A DNA stretch of 64,000 nt, from the NCBI RefSeq assembly GCF_000011385.1, contig NC_005125.1:4588001-4652000 (forward strand), read 5' to 3'. Positions 27,053 through 35,377 of this stretch are shown one piece after another. The stretch's first letter is position 1. Each line of letters begins with the position of its first letter. The notes under the pieces were generated by a model. The model ran no database searches and had not been told where the DNA came from. It saw nothing but the letters and a program-made list of their open reading frames with translations. A program made the position numbers and the translations under genes. Source of the DNA: Gloeobacter violaceus PCC 7421 (lineage in GTDB: Bacteria > Cyanobacteriota > Cyanobacteriia > Gloeobacterales > Gloeobacteraceae).

Positions 27053-27586
27053 ATGGAGACACCCCGCGAGCCGCTCACTTCGTTGCCGCCGGATCTTATC
27101 GAGAGGGGCACGCTGGCCGGACTGTTCGTGGACCGGCGCAGCGCCGAAGCCGCCATCGCCGATCTCGACGCGAACGGGTTCAATCTCGACACGCTTGGGG
27201 TGGCGCTCGCCGAACGGCAGGAACAGCGCGAACTGATCAACGCAACCGGCACCCAGACCGTCGAAGAAGCCGCCGAGGGCGGCAGTGGTATCCTCGGTAC
27301 AATCGCCAATCTGCTGAGTCCCCGCGAGCCCGCCCTGGCGGAGAAGTTGGTGGAACTGCTCACAGGTATGGGCGTCCCTGAGGCGGAGGCACGGCATTTC
27401 GAACGGGGAGTCGCCCAGGGCTCCACCTTGGTTACGGTGCAGGCGCTTGGGGTTCGCGTCACCGACGCACTGGCAATCTTGAACCGTCACGGCGCGGATG
27501 TCGGTTTTGCGGTGAGCCCGGAGGCGCTCTTGCCGTCCAGCAGCAACCCGCCCGACAGCACCGGGCTTGACCTGGCGGGCGGCTAA
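27053..27586 (+). CDS. General-stress-protein-17M-like (YflT) domain protein
   Basis: This 177-aa protein has the GSP17M/YflT-like start, RGTLAGLFVDRRSAEAAIAD, then LDANGFNLDTLGVAL. A glycine-rich hydrophobic stretch (GGSGILGTIANLL) follows, then LTGMGVPEAEARHFERGVAQ and a closing region GSTLVTVQA typical of this family. Function is not defined; relatives are induced by general stress. ATG 27053 follows AGGAGG by five bases. It converges on the pseudopilin cluster with an 11-nt gap. Confidence 0.72.
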   Translation: METPREPLTSLPPDLIERGTLAGLFVDRRSAEAAIADLDANGFNLDTLGVALAERQEQRELINATGTQTVEEAAEGGSGILGTIANLLSPREPALAEKLVELLTGMGVPEAEARHFERGVAQGSTLVTVQALGVRVTDALAILNRHGADVGFAVSPEALLPSSSNPPDSTGLDLAGG

Positions 27587-27597
27587 ATTCTGGCCGC

Positions 27598-28563
27598 TCA
27601 GGGATCTTTCACGCAGATGGCATTGGCGGTGCAGACGTTGCGGGCGACAACGGTGGTCGTAAAGTCGAGGGCGTCGCCCGCATTCTCGCGCAAGTACGTC
27701 TGGGCGGTTGAACCGGTGGAGGCCAGATAGCGATCGGCCTGGCTGCCTGCGAGGCTGCCCCGTAGGCTGATTTGCACCGTCTGGGCGCTCAGGTACCTTA
27801 CCTCGATACCCTTGTCGGCGTCGAGAAAATCGGCGAGGGCAAAACTTGCCTCATCGGCCGACGGCAAACTGCGCAGGAACACGCCATCCACCGGCGGAGT
27901 GGCGGTGGCATCGAAGTTGGCAAGGTCGAGAAAGCGGTTGGAATTTTCAGCTTGGACGAACTCGTCGTAGCGGATCGGCACCGGTTGTGATTCCCAGCGC
28001 TCCAGAATGCGCGGGCCGCCCCAGGCGGAGCCGGGGGGCGGGTCGGTGACATAATAAACAATCAGGTTGTAGGCCGGGATCGAGTTGGCGGAGCCCCAGG
28101 CGGTGAGAGCGCCGCTGTCGAGGTTGAAGGCGAGCGGTGTTCCCCGGCCCGCAGGGGAGGCGCGATCCCCCAGGCGACCCGTGCCTGTCACCGTGGGCAC
28201 CCAGAAGGCCAACAAAATCCGAAAGCCGGGCGAATCGGCCTGTACCAACCGGCTTTTGTCGAAATTGGCGAAGGCCAGGGTCGTTTCCTCGGTGGCGGTA
28301 GTCGGGTTTATCGGGTCAAGGAGCAGACGGTCGGTGGCACTGCTTTTGGGGTCGGTGTTGTAGATATAGCGGGCCTGGCGCAATTCGTCGGTCATCAACC
28401 CGAGGGCACTGTGCAGATCCATCTGCACGTCGCTCACGGCGTTTTCGACCAGGGCATTTTTGCCGAAGTTGGTGAAGGTGTAGGTCACAGCCCCCACGAG
28501 CAATAGACCAATCACCGCTGTGATCAACAGTTCGAGCAACGTCAGGCCGCGGCGGTTGCGCAT
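27598..28563 (-). CDS. Pseudopilin, HpsC-like (prepilin-type N-terminus)
   Basis: This 321-aa exported protein starts MRNRRGLTLLELLITAVIGL, a short basic leader followed by the prepilin peptidase site (G before TLLELL) and a 20-residue hydrophobic helix. The rest is a large globular domain. By size, sequence and place as the last gene after an hpsA-like gene and two other pseudopilins, it resembles HpsC of the hormogonium polysaccharide secretion system or a PulJ/GspJ minor pseudopilin. Its ATG overlaps the upstream TGA by one base. Confidence 0.72.
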   Translation of the reverse strand: MRNRRGLTLLELLITAVIGLLLVGAVTYTFTNFGKNALVENAVSDVQMDLHSALGLMTDELRQARYIYNTDPKSSATDRLLLDPINPTTATEETTLAFANFDKSRLVQADSPGFRILLAFWVPTVTGTGRLGDRASPAGRGTPLAFNLDSGALTAWGSANSIPAYNLIVYYVTDPPPGSAWGGPRILERWESQPVPIRYDEFVQAENSNRFLDLANFDATATPPVDGVFLRSLPSADEASFALADFLDADKGIEVRYLSAQTVQISLRGSLAGSQADRYLASTGSTAQTYLRENAGDALDFTTTVVARNVCTANAICVKDP

Positions 28564-29138
28564 CAGAGCGTCCCCACCGAGACGACGCTGATTTTACCTA
28601 GATAGGTGTTCATGATCGCCCCCCGGCTTGCGCCGTTGGGGTTGCTCTCGCGGCTGCGCAGGTAGCCGGGCAGGTCTTTGGCTGTTTCCAGACCGGCATC
28701 AAGGTTGTCGCCGTCCTGGAGCACGACGGTGCCTATCTGGGAGGGATTCACCGTGCCGCGCTCGTCGAAGGTCCAGCGGTAGGGCGGCCCCGGGATACTG
28801 GTGCGATAGATCCAGATGCGCTGGGGCAAGGGCCGCCAGTCGGGTACAGCCGGACGTTCAGCACCACGGTAAAGCGCGTAGCGATCCGGCGGATCGTCGG
28901 GATCGGCGTTGCGGCCCGGGTCGTGCAGGGTGAATTCGAACGTGTAGGTCTCGGAGGATTCGAGGGCGCGGGAGCGGGCCTTGCGGGCGGCCAGGGCCAA
29001 CTCCTGCACACCGCTGTCGAAGCGGCGCGACTGCAAAAGGCCGTAGGCCGACACCGCTCCGAAACTCGCCAACAAACCGATGAGGGCTATGACGATTATC
29101 AGCTCGAGCAGCGTAAATCCGAGGGCCGCGCGCCTCAC
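28563..29138 (-). CDS. Pseudopilin, GspH/FimT-like
   Basis: This 191-aa protein starts at a GTG that overlaps the upstream TGA (GTGA). It reads VRRAALGFTLLELIIVIALI, the prepilin cleavage site (GFTLLE) and hydrophobic helix. The pattern SGVQELALAARKARSRALES after the helix is typical of GspH/FimT minor pilins, which cap or prime pseudopili in type II secretion or type IV pilus machines. The frame is open far upstream of this start, but that part overlaps the preceding gene and is not pilin-like. Confidence 0.75.
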   Translation of the reverse strand: MRRAALGFTLLELIIVIALIGLLASFGAVSAYGLLQSRRFDSGVQELALAARKARSRALESSETYTFEFTLHDPGRNADPDDPPDRYALYRGAERPAVPDWRPLPQRIWIYRTSIPGPPYRWTFDERGTVNPSQIGTVVLQDGDNLDAGLETAKDLPGYLRSRESNPNGASRGAIMNTYLGKISVVSVGTL

Positions 29139-29995
29139 TGGTAGCTCCTCGCGATATCGGCGCTCAGGACCACCAGCGGGGCGAGGGGGCTGAAAACCGG
29201 CGGGGTCTGCGGGTCGTTGGCGGCAGACCGGGTGTCGGCCACCTCCTCGCTGCGCGAGGTGATCAAAGGCCGCACCGCCCGGGTGAGCCGGGTCGGGTTG
29301 CCGTCGCCGTCCACCGGCAAATCGCCGTCCTTGCCCGCCAGATAGAGGCGCACCACCACCCGCACCACCTCCTGCCGGTACCACTGGGGATCGTCCAGGG
29401 CCACAGCGGGGGTGGCGGAGCCCGGCGCATAACCCCAGAAGACCTGCACCCGGTAGGTTCTGGAACCACGCACCCCCGCCATGGTGAAGCCCGCCGAGCG
29501 CGGTGAGTCGGGCGGCTCGCGGTTGACATCATAAAGATAAAGATCGTCCGGCCCTTCGCCGCTCGGGTCGGGACTGCTCACTTCGTAACCGTCCGAGTTG
29601 AAGGGGTAGTTCTCGGAGGCGGTAAGCGGCAGAGCCCCCGGCGGAACCGCTTCGGGGTACTGGCAGCCTTCGTATTCGACCTCGCTCAGCACACAGGGCC
29701 GGGGCAGGGGTACAAGCCGGTCGCGCATGGCGGTCGGCACCAGGCCGCCGATATTCTGGCGGGAGCCCAGACCGCGGTTTTCGATGGCCGACCAGGAGCG
29801 GCGAATTTCTTCGATTTCGAGTTGGGCGAGGTTAGTAGCCTCGGCGATCAGTTCCTGTTGCCTGCGCAGTAGGGCAGCGGCGGAGAGCATCGGGGCGAGA
29901 GCCGCCAGAAACAGCGCCAGGAGCACCGTGGCCACCAGCACCTCGACGAGCGTAAGACCCCGGCGCCCGCGCGGGCGTCTAGTTGCACTGGGCAT
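29135..29995 (-). CDS. Pseudopilin, HpsB-like (PulG/GspI-like)
   Basis: This 286-aa protein starts MPSATRRPRGRRGLTLVEVL with the prepilin site and a hydrophobic helix (ATVLLALFLAALAPMLSAAA). A long globular part follows whose motifs (IAEATNLAQLEIEEIRRSW) resemble cyanobacterial HpsB. The ATG at 29995 overlaps the end of the hpsA-like gene by 17 nt. With the next two genes it forms a set of three minor pseudopilins, probably assembled by the general type IV pilus apparatus. Confidence 0.72.
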   Translation of the reverse strand: MPSATRRPRGRRGLTLVEVLVATVLLALFLAALAPMLSAAALLRRQQELIAEATNLAQLEIEEIRRSWSAIENRGLGSRQNIGGLVPTAMRDRLVPLPRPCVLSEVEYEGCQYPEAVPPGALPLTASENYPFNSDGYEVSSPDPSGEGPDDLYLYDVNREPPDSPRSAGFTMAGVRGSRTYRVQVFWGYAPGSATPAVALDDPQWYRQEVVRVVVRLYLAGKDGDLPVDGDGNPTRLTRAVRPLITSRSEEVADTRSAANDPQTPPVFSPLAPLVVLSADIARSYQ

Positions 29996-32492
29996 TGCGG
30001 CAAACCTTACTGGTGAGGGCACCGCCACTACTGCTGCCAAATCGGATCGATTCGGCAGTGTTGAGGCGGGAGACGTGGCGCAAGGCGGCTTCTCCATTGC
30101 GCAACCGGTAATCGTAGTTCAACGCTCCATATTTATAACTTGTTCCCGAAAGGGGATTGGTCTGGTTGGATTTGGCCTCCACCCGCGCCTTCAGGGCGGC
30201 ATCGGTGGTCAGTTCGCCCAGCCATCCCGCCCCCGGGGCGCTGATCGCCACCTCCGGCGCCACCGCCCCGCCGTTGAGGGTAAAGTTGGTGCCGTTGATG
30301 TGCCCGGCGATGCGCCGGGCGCTGTAGAGCAAGGCATCGACGCGCTGGATCTGGGTGGGACGGACCACCGCGTAAGGGTCCAAGATACCCGGATCGCGGT
30401 GCACCAGATCCAACATCCAGCTTTTGCGGTCGTATCCGCCCGCTGTGACCAGGGAGGCGACGGCATCGGTGCTCCAGCCGCTCCGGCCGCTTTGCAATTG
30501 GGCAATGACGGCTTTGGCGCGGTTTTCCGCCTCTTCGAGGGAGGCCGGGTCGTCCGAGAGGGCCAGATTCTCAGCAAAAAAATGCCGGGCGCTGTCGACT
30601 TTGGCGGGATCTGCGCTGGTGGCCAGGGTCAGCAGCGTCTCGGGGGGACCGTCTTTGCCGTCCGCTGGAATGCGGTGATGCGAAACGTCCACCCGCCAAC
30701 TGCTCAGCGAACCTTCCCCGCCCGGGATGCTCTCCCCCAACAACGCACGGTAAGCATCGTCGGACAGCCAACTGCGCAGGGCTTTGCGGGTGCTGTCCCA
30801 GACAACCGGTCGGACGAGGGCGTCGTAGGCTTCGAGTGTCGTGACCTCACCGGCGGGGATCGCCTGGCCCGCCAGGGTGCGCCACTGGCCGGCGCCCACC
30901 GCTACCAGCTCCTCAAGCCGTCCATTCAGGATTCGCAGAGCGGCCGTCCGGCCCTTGGTGAAGCCGAAGCGCGAGCGGATGTGGACCTCGCCGGCCCGAT
31001 CGCGGTAGAGCCTGGGCGCATCGTCCGCCCCACGCTCGGTGTAATCGCCCAGGATGATGCTGCCGCCTGCAGCGAGGCGCAAACTGTCTTTGGCGGCGGC
31101 AATATCGGCCCGGGCCGCCGCGTCCGGGTCGGTGGCGGCGGTGTAGTTGCCAAAATTTCCGGGTGGGTTGCGGTAGACCAGGTCGCCTGCCACGTAGAGG
31201 TTGCGGGCGCTGTAGATCTGGCCCTGGCCCTGGAGGCAGCCGCGCAAGACCACATCGCCTTCTACGAACAAGTCCCCCTGCACAAGCAGCGGATTTTTGG
31301 CGCTGCGGCAGTGGCCGTTTGCCTCGGAGGGCAGTTCCCCAAGCAGCACGGCCTGGCCCGCCACCACCGGTCCAAGGCGGGCGACCGGCCGGGCGACGTA
31401 AGTGCTTTCGAAAGCAACCGCTTGGACATTGCCGCTCACCGAGCCCGAGGCAGTGCGCGCAAGCGCTTCGAGATCAAAGGGTGGAAAATCGTCCAGCCGT
31501 CCGTTGCGATCGACATCCTCGCCGCGCAACAAATAGAACAGTGGTCCGAAGTACCGGGTCGTCACCCCGGCATTCCCACCCGGCCGGTCGGACTCCAGTA
31601 CGACCCCGTTGAGGCGGGTGGCCCGTCCCGATCCATAATCGAGATCGCTTTTGTCGTTGGTGGCGAGCTGGTTGGTGTAGACATTCCCCCGGATGCGCGA
31701 GGCCAGGGCATTATCCGTGGTGTTCCTGCCGCTGTCTTCGAGAATGCCTTCGCGGTTGCCGTCGCCCCAGGCAGAGGACGGTCCGGTGGCAATTTCTCCT
31801 GTACTTTCGTCGAAACCCGCGTCCCCCATGGCGGATTTGTCGGCTGCCTTGTGCTCAAAGCCGGGACGCAGATGGGCCAGAGCCCCGACGTTGCCGTGGA
31901 TCTGCAGGTGACAGAACTGGCAGTTGGGTTCGCGCGCGAGCAGCGCAAACTCGAAACTCTCGGGTGCCAGGCCCTGCAGCGTGCGCGAGACGGTCTGGCT
32001 GGTGCCGCGCAGGTAGGCGGTGGCGAATATTTCCAGATCCTTCGCGGTGCCATCCGCCGCCGGCAGCGCAAAGACGCGGGCGATCACCTCGGCCGGAAGC
32101 TGGCTTGCAGGGCGGATGGCACCCGGCTCGGCAAACAGCGCCCCCGGATCGGCCGCCACTTTGGCATCGCTCACAACCAGATAGAAAGCCAGCTCCGGAT
32201 CCCCGCGGTTGGCGGCGTGGCGCGAAAGCGGGTCATCCGGGGGCAGCAGCAACCGGCGCAACCATTCGGCGCGGGGCAAACCGGCGCGGCGGTAATCTCC
32301 GAGCAGCTTGCTGCGCACCAGTTCGCTCGCTCCCTCGGCCAAATGTCGCGCTTCGAGGGCGCTGCGACGGCCGGCGGTGCCGGTGGCCAGCTGGGCTCCC
32401 AACAGCAAGGCGGCACTGGCGATCGTACCGACGATAAGACCAATGGTCAGAACCATCACCAGGGTGACGCCGCGCCGCGAACGCAAATGCAT
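29979..32492 (-). CDS. HpsA-like large exported protein, PilX-type N-terminus
   Basis: This 837-aa protein starts MHLRSRRGVTLVMVLTIGLI, a pilin-like leader and membrane helix as in PilX/HpsA. A very long extracytoplasmic region follows with beta-helix-like stretches (GDLFVEGDVVLRGCLQGQGQ, IYSARNLYVAGDLVYRN). Near residue 190 it carries a CxxCH motif (NCQFCHLQIHG), the pattern of covalent haem attachment. In filamentous cyanobacteria hpsA sits with pseudopilin genes needed for polysaccharide secretion and gliding; here the order hpsA-pseudopilins is kept. Start 32492 is chosen because the leader begins there; upstream sequence in frame is not pilin-like. Confidence 0.75.
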   Translation of the reverse strand: MHLRSRRGVTLVMVLTIGLIVGTIASAALLLGAQLATGTAGRRSALEARHLAEGASELVRSKLLGDYRRAGLPRAEWLRRLLLPPDDPLSRHAANRGDPELAFYLVVSDAKVAADPGALFAEPGAIRPASQLPAEVIARVFALPAADGTAKDLEIFATAYLRGTSQTVSRTLQGLAPESFEFALLAREPNCQFCHLQIHGNVGALAHLRPGFEHKAADKSAMGDAGFDESTGEIATGPSSAWGDGNREGILEDSGRNTTDNALASRIRGNVYTNQLATNDKSDLDYGSGRATRLNGVVLESDRPGGNAGVTTRYFGPLFYLLRGEDVDRNGRLDDFPPFDLEALARTASGSVSGNVQAVAFESTYVARPVARLGPVVAGQAVLLGELPSEANGHCRSAKNPLLVQGDLFVEGDVVLRGCLQGQGQIYSARNLYVAGDLVYRNPPGNFGNYTAATDPDAAARADIAAAKDSLRLAAGGSIILGDYTERGADDAPRLYRDRAGEVHIRSRFGFTKGRTAALRILNGRLEELVAVGAGQWRTLAGQAIPAGEVTTLEAYDALVRPVVWDSTRKALRSWLSDDAYRALLGESIPGGEGSLSSWRVDVSHHRIPADGKDGPPETLLTLATSADPAKVDSARHFFAENLALSDDPASLEEAENRAKAVIAQLQSGRSGWSTDAVASLVTAGGYDRKSWMLDLVHRDPGILDPYAVVRPTQIQRVDALLYSARRIAGHINGTNFTLNGGAVAPEVAISAPGAGWLGELTTDAALKARVEAKSNQTNPLSGTSYKYGALNYDYRLRNGEAALRHVSRLNTAESIRFGSSSGGALTSKVCRNAQCN

Positions 32493-32577
32493 GAGATTTT
32501 CCTGCTCTGCGTCCCCATTCAAGCGACAAATCAGCGGCGATGACGGGATGCCGCTTCCGCCGCACGCCCGCCCGACA

Positions 32578-33015
32578 TCAAGGCGGCAGATACTTCTGAA
32601 CGACCTGCCAGCCGGTGGCAAGCACCGCGGCAAAACCTACGAGCAACAGACTACCCGCTCCCAAATGCAAAGGTTTTGCCCAGCGGCGGCCGCGCAGCAT
32701 CTGCCGGGCGGTCCAGGCGGAAGTAGCGACAAGGGCGACCACAAAAAGCCCCGAACCCAGGTGGGGAGAATGGCCGAGCGAGCCGAAGCGGCCCAGGGTA
32801 CCCACCACACCAATGCCGAGCAGCAACGAAGTCAGGCCCACCAGGGCCACTCCGGCGCCCAGGTGCAATCGGCGCAAAGCCCGTCCGCTGCGCCCTCCAG
32901 GGCGCCGGATCAATACCCACAGGCCACTCGCCGCCAGCAGGGCGTACACCGCGAGGGACAGACCCATCGACCAGGCCGCAATTTTCCAGAGCCAGAGAAA
33001 CGAGGGCAGGTGCAT
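32578..33015 (-). CDS. DUF4079-like membrane protein
   Basis: This 145-aa polytopic protein has four likely membrane helices: LWKIAAWSMGLSLAVYALLA, LGAGVALVGLTSLLLGIGVV, LGSGLFVVALVATSAW, and LGAGSLLLVGFAAVLATGW. Histidines recur at helix starts (RLHLGAG, GHSPHLGSG, KPLHLGAG), as in cytochrome b561-like haem proteins and the cyanobacterial DUF4079 family. Function unknown; haem binding is inference. It lies upstream of the hpsA-like gene on the same strand with an 85-nt gap. Confidence 0.65.
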   Translation of the reverse strand: MHLPSFLWLWKIAAWSMGLSLAVYALLAASGLWVLIRRPGGRSGRALRRLHLGAGVALVGLTSLLLGIGVVGTLGRFGSLGHSPHLGSGLFVVALVATSAWTARQMLRGRRWAKPLHLGAGSLLLVGFAAVLATGWQVVQKYLPP

Positions 33016-33062
33016 CGGCCGAGGGCTCGCACTACGGCGCTATCGTAGCAGCCGCCCGCCGT

Positions 33063-33647
33063 CTAGAACTCCTGGCGATCCCCGGGTCCCTGTTCGGTGC
33101 GGGTGTAGGCCACCGCCGCGTAGGCCGAATCTTCGGGAAGCTGCGACCAGGCCGCCGGGGCCAGCGACACATCCGCCACCAGCAAACGGCTACCCTCAGC
33201 AAGACTGCTGCGCAGCGCCGAAACGATCTGCTCGGGGGCGGCCTGCGACTGTACCTGCCAGACGTTGGCCAGCAGCGGCCGCACCTCGGAACCGGCGGCA
33301 CTGGAGACGGTCGCGGTATCGAGGGGTTTGTCGAAGGCGATGGTCAACAGCCGGTCGCTGACGTCCTGCTCGACCGCCTCGGTAAAGCGACCGATAAAAT
33401 CAGCCACTTCCCCCTCCACCCCCGACCAGGCGACGATCGACTTGGAGACATCGACCATATAGAACTGCTCGTCCTCCCCAAGGCGCTCCTTGAGTCGGCG
33501 CTGCAAATTAAAGGGCAGATCGGAGCTATTGAGCAACCAGACGTTCTCCATCGGGCGCGCCTGGGGCTTGAGCTCATCGATGAAGCTCACCAGATCCGGA
33601 TAAGCGCTGAGCGGCTGTTTGAGTTCGTAGGCAAATAAATACAGCAT
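33063..33647 (-). CDS. Putative tandem Cas2/SinR-like fold protein
   Basis: This 194-aa protein has two similar halves. The first (MLYLFAYELKQPLSAYPDLV, ENVWLLNSSD, LGEDEQFYMVDVSKSIVAW) follows the beta-alpha-beta pattern of the Cas2-related SinR family. The second (LLTIAFDKPLD, ANVWQVQSQAAPEQIVSAL, EGSRLLVADVSLAPAAW) repeats it less exactly. There is no signal peptide, and no cas gene or CRISPR array nearby. The acidic catalytic residue of Cas2 nucleases is not obvious, so binding rather than cleavage may be its role. Family assignment is by pattern only. Confidence 0.55.
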   Translation of the reverse strand: MLYLFAYELKQPLSAYPDLVSFIDELKPQARPMENVWLLNSSDLPFNLQRRLKERLGEDEQFYMVDVSKSIVAWSGVEGEVADFIGRFTEAVEQDVSDRLLTIAFDKPLDTATVSSAAGSEVRPLLANVWQVQSQAAPEQIVSALRSSLAEGSRLLVADVSLAPAAWSQLPEDSAYAAVAYTRTEQGPGDRQEF

Positions 33648-33716
33648 GATCCCTCCGGTATTCCGCGCGATACTCCATCGAAATCATCGTAGGCAGTTAC
33701 CCATACTCGCTCATCC

Positions 33717-33775
33717 CCACAAAGGCAGACCCCCCATTGGCCCTTCCCGATCTGCGCTTCTCCACAAAGGTAGAC
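33717..33775. repeat. Short imperfect direct repeat in an intergenic region
   Basis: CCACAAAGGCAGAC (33717-33730) recurs as CCACAAAGGTAGAC (33762-33775), one mismatch in 14 and 45 bp start to start. It lies upstream of two small genes (33907 onward) and of the divergent SinR-like gene. Such spacing could be a pair of regulator sites; no regulator is suggested. Confidence 0.4.
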
Positions 33776-33906
33776 ACACACCGATCCGTCCAGCTGCTAC
33801 AATGCCGCTGCGCTCAAGCGCAATGACTTGTTCGGCCTTGGCCCTGGGGCTACCTTCTCTAGTCGGGCATCATGCCTAGGTATCGCCCGATAGAGACCTG
33901 AAGTCC

Positions 33907-34014
33907 ATGGAGTTGATGCTCATTGGCCTGGCCCTCGTCATTCTCACCCTCGCCGACCGGCCCCGCACCCACAGCCGTCGCCCCAACAACGCCGATGGAA
34001 ACGCCCGCAGTTGA
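33907..34014 (+). CDS. 35-aa single-helix membrane peptide
   Basis: A short frame reads MELMLIGLALVILTLADRPR followed by a basic hydrophilic tail (THSRRPNNADGNARS). It would be a one-helix membrane peptide. The ribosome binding site is weak. It overlaps the next gene by 20 nt in another frame, an arrangement that suggests coupling or chance. No family recognised. Confidence 0.35.
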   Translation: MELMLIGLALVILTLADRPRTHSRRPNNADGNARS

Positions 34015-34165
34015 AACCTATTTGCTCACCAATCGGCTTTTGACCGAGCCGCAACTGGTGCGCGCCCGCGAACTGGTGCAACTGTGGCAGGGCAGTCTCC
34101 CCATCGTGCTCTGGAAATTGGGCCTTATTGACCTTAACACTTTTGCCATCCTGCTCGAACTCTAG
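33995..34165 (+). CDS. DUF2949 family protein
   Basis: This 56-aa cyanobacterial protein has the DUF2949 pattern: YLLTNRLLTEPQLVRARELV, then QGSLPIVLWKLGLIDLNTF. It is small, helical and probably soluble. Function unknown. The ATG at 33995 is chosen because residues upstream in this frame are Pro/Thr-rich and unlike the family. A long GC hairpin follows 27 nt past the stop. Confidence 0.75.
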   Translation: METPAVETYLLTNRLLTEPQLVRARELVQLWQGSLPIVLWKLGLIDLNTFAILLEL

Positions 34166-34192
34166 CGGCAGATGGGTCGAGGCAATACCAGC

Positions 34193-34223
34193 CGGCCCCG
34201 GTGCGCCTGACGCACCGGGGCCG
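34193..34223. terminator. Bidirectional hairpin between convergent genes
   Basis: A perfect 13-bp stem, CGGCCCCGGTGCG (34193-34205) with CGCACCGGGGCCG (34211-34223), closes a CCTGA loop. It lies between the stops of the DUF2949 gene (plus) and lgt (minus). T-runs are weak on both sides, as often in GC-rich genomes. Confidence 0.65.
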
Positions 34224-34235
34224 CTTGTTCGAGGC

Positions 34236-35039
34236 TCACGGCGCCTCTTGTCGGGCACTGCGGCGATTGAGCCACCACAGACCGACTGCCCCCAGCACGA
34301 TTCCGGCGAGGCTGACCAACTGGGCGGTGCGCAGCGGACCCACCATCAGCGAGTCGAGGCGCAACCCTTCGATCCAGAAGCGTCCGACACTGTAGGCCAG
34401 GGCGTACAGACAGGCGATGCTGCCGGGCCGCAGATTTTTAAAGCGAAAGAACACAAACAGCAACAGGGCCAGTACCCCCAGGTTCCAGAGCGATTCGTAC
34501 AGAAACGTCGGGTGGTAGTAGGCAAAGGCGGCCATCCCGGGCGGGCGGTTGGCCTCGGGGATAAACAGTTTCCAGGGCAGATTGGTGGGGGCACCGTAGG
34601 CTTCGGAATTGAAAAAGTTGCCCCAGCGGCCAATGGCCTGGCCGAGGATGAGCCCCGGGGCGGCCAGATCTATCATCGTCAGAAGCGAATAGCCGTTGCG
34701 GCGGCAAAAGAGCCAACCGGCGAGCAGCCCCCCCAAGATGGCGCCGTGGATGGCGATGCCCCCTTCCCAGATGGCAAACACCTTCCACCAGGGTTCCCCG
34801 GCGAAGCGCTGCCACTCGAAGAGTACATAGTACAGCCGCGCCATCGGAATCGCCCCCACCACCAGCCAGACGACCAGATCCGAGAGCACCTCCGGGGCGA
34901 CCTTGCGCTCGGGGGCCAGTTTCTGCGACAGCAGCGTACCGGCAATGATTCCCGCGAGAATGAGCAAGCTGTACCAGCGGACCGCAAAGCCGCCAATCTG
35001 AACGATAAGCGGTCCCGGGGAGGTGAAGCCGGTTTCCAT
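34236..35039 (-). CDS. lgt: Phosphatidylglycerol--prolipoprotein diacylglyceryl transferase
   Basis: Lgt transfers diacylglycerol from phosphatidylglycerol to the lipobox cysteine of prolipoproteins in the cytoplasmic membrane. The 267-aa polytopic protein carries the signature GRWGNFFNSEAYGAPTNLPW, the IHGAILGG motif with the essential His, and HPTFLYESLWNL. Helices flank each motif. ATG 35039 is two codons after a GTG (35045), and either could start. It follows ycf34 by 8 nt on the same strand. Confidence 0.96.
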   Translation of the reverse strand: METGFTSPGPLIVQIGGFAVRWYSLLILAGIIAGTLLSQKLAPERKVAPEVLSDLVVWLVVGAIPMARLYYVLFEWQRFAGEPWWKVFAIWEGGIAIHGAILGGLLAGWLFCRRNGYSLLTMIDLAAPGLILGQAIGRWGNFFNSEAYGAPTNLPWKLFIPEANRPPGMAAFAYYHPTFLYESLWNLGVLALLLFVFFRFKNLRPGSIACLYALAYSVGRFWIEGLRLDSLMVGPLRTAQLVSLAGIVLGAVGLWWLNRRSARQEAP

Positions 35040-35047
35040 GGGCACCG

Positions 35048-35290
35048 TCAGGTGGGAATCAATTCACCGGGGCGCAGACGCGACCAGCGGCCGGGATCGC
35101 TCACGAAGCTTTCACAGCCGACCACGTCCCACTCCATGCCCTGGCCGTAATCGTAGATGTTGACGTTGATGACCGGATGAATCGGCTCGAAGGAAGGTTC
35201 CTCCGTCAGGTGCGGCTGCTGGTGGATGGTCTCGACCTGGTGATAGGTCTGGCAACGATCCACGAGCGCGCAATTGATGCAGATGCACAT
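35048..35290 (-). CDS. ycf34: Ycf34 family iron-sulfur protein
   Basis: Ycf34 is conserved in cyanobacteria and red-lineage plastids; the Synechocystis protein is reported to bind an Fe-S cluster and affect photosynthetic electron flow. The 80-aa protein starts MCICINCALVDRCQTYH with four closely spaced cysteines (2, 4, 7, 13). It has the conserved HQQPHLTEEPSFEP, MEWDVVGCESF and RLRPGELIPT segments. It is upstream of lgt on the same strand. Confidence 0.94.
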   Translation of the reverse strand: MCICINCALVDRCQTYHQVETIHQQPHLTEEPSFEPIHPVINVNIYDYGQGMEWDVVGCESFVSDPGRWSRLRPGELIPT

Positions 35291-35377
35291 AGGCGGATCC
35301 TGTGGAGAGCACGGGAGGGCGACAAGCCTCCCATCGCCTCAAGGCTAGCATCCCAAGCCGCAGGCGACCGATCCGGA

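Noticed and set aside
29727-32543. 938-aa open frame on the plus strand opposite the HpsA-like gene
   Set aside because: It is the mirror of a GC-rich coding gene; the protein has no signal, motif or ribosome binding site, and the minus frame has a clear pilin-type start and operon neighbours.
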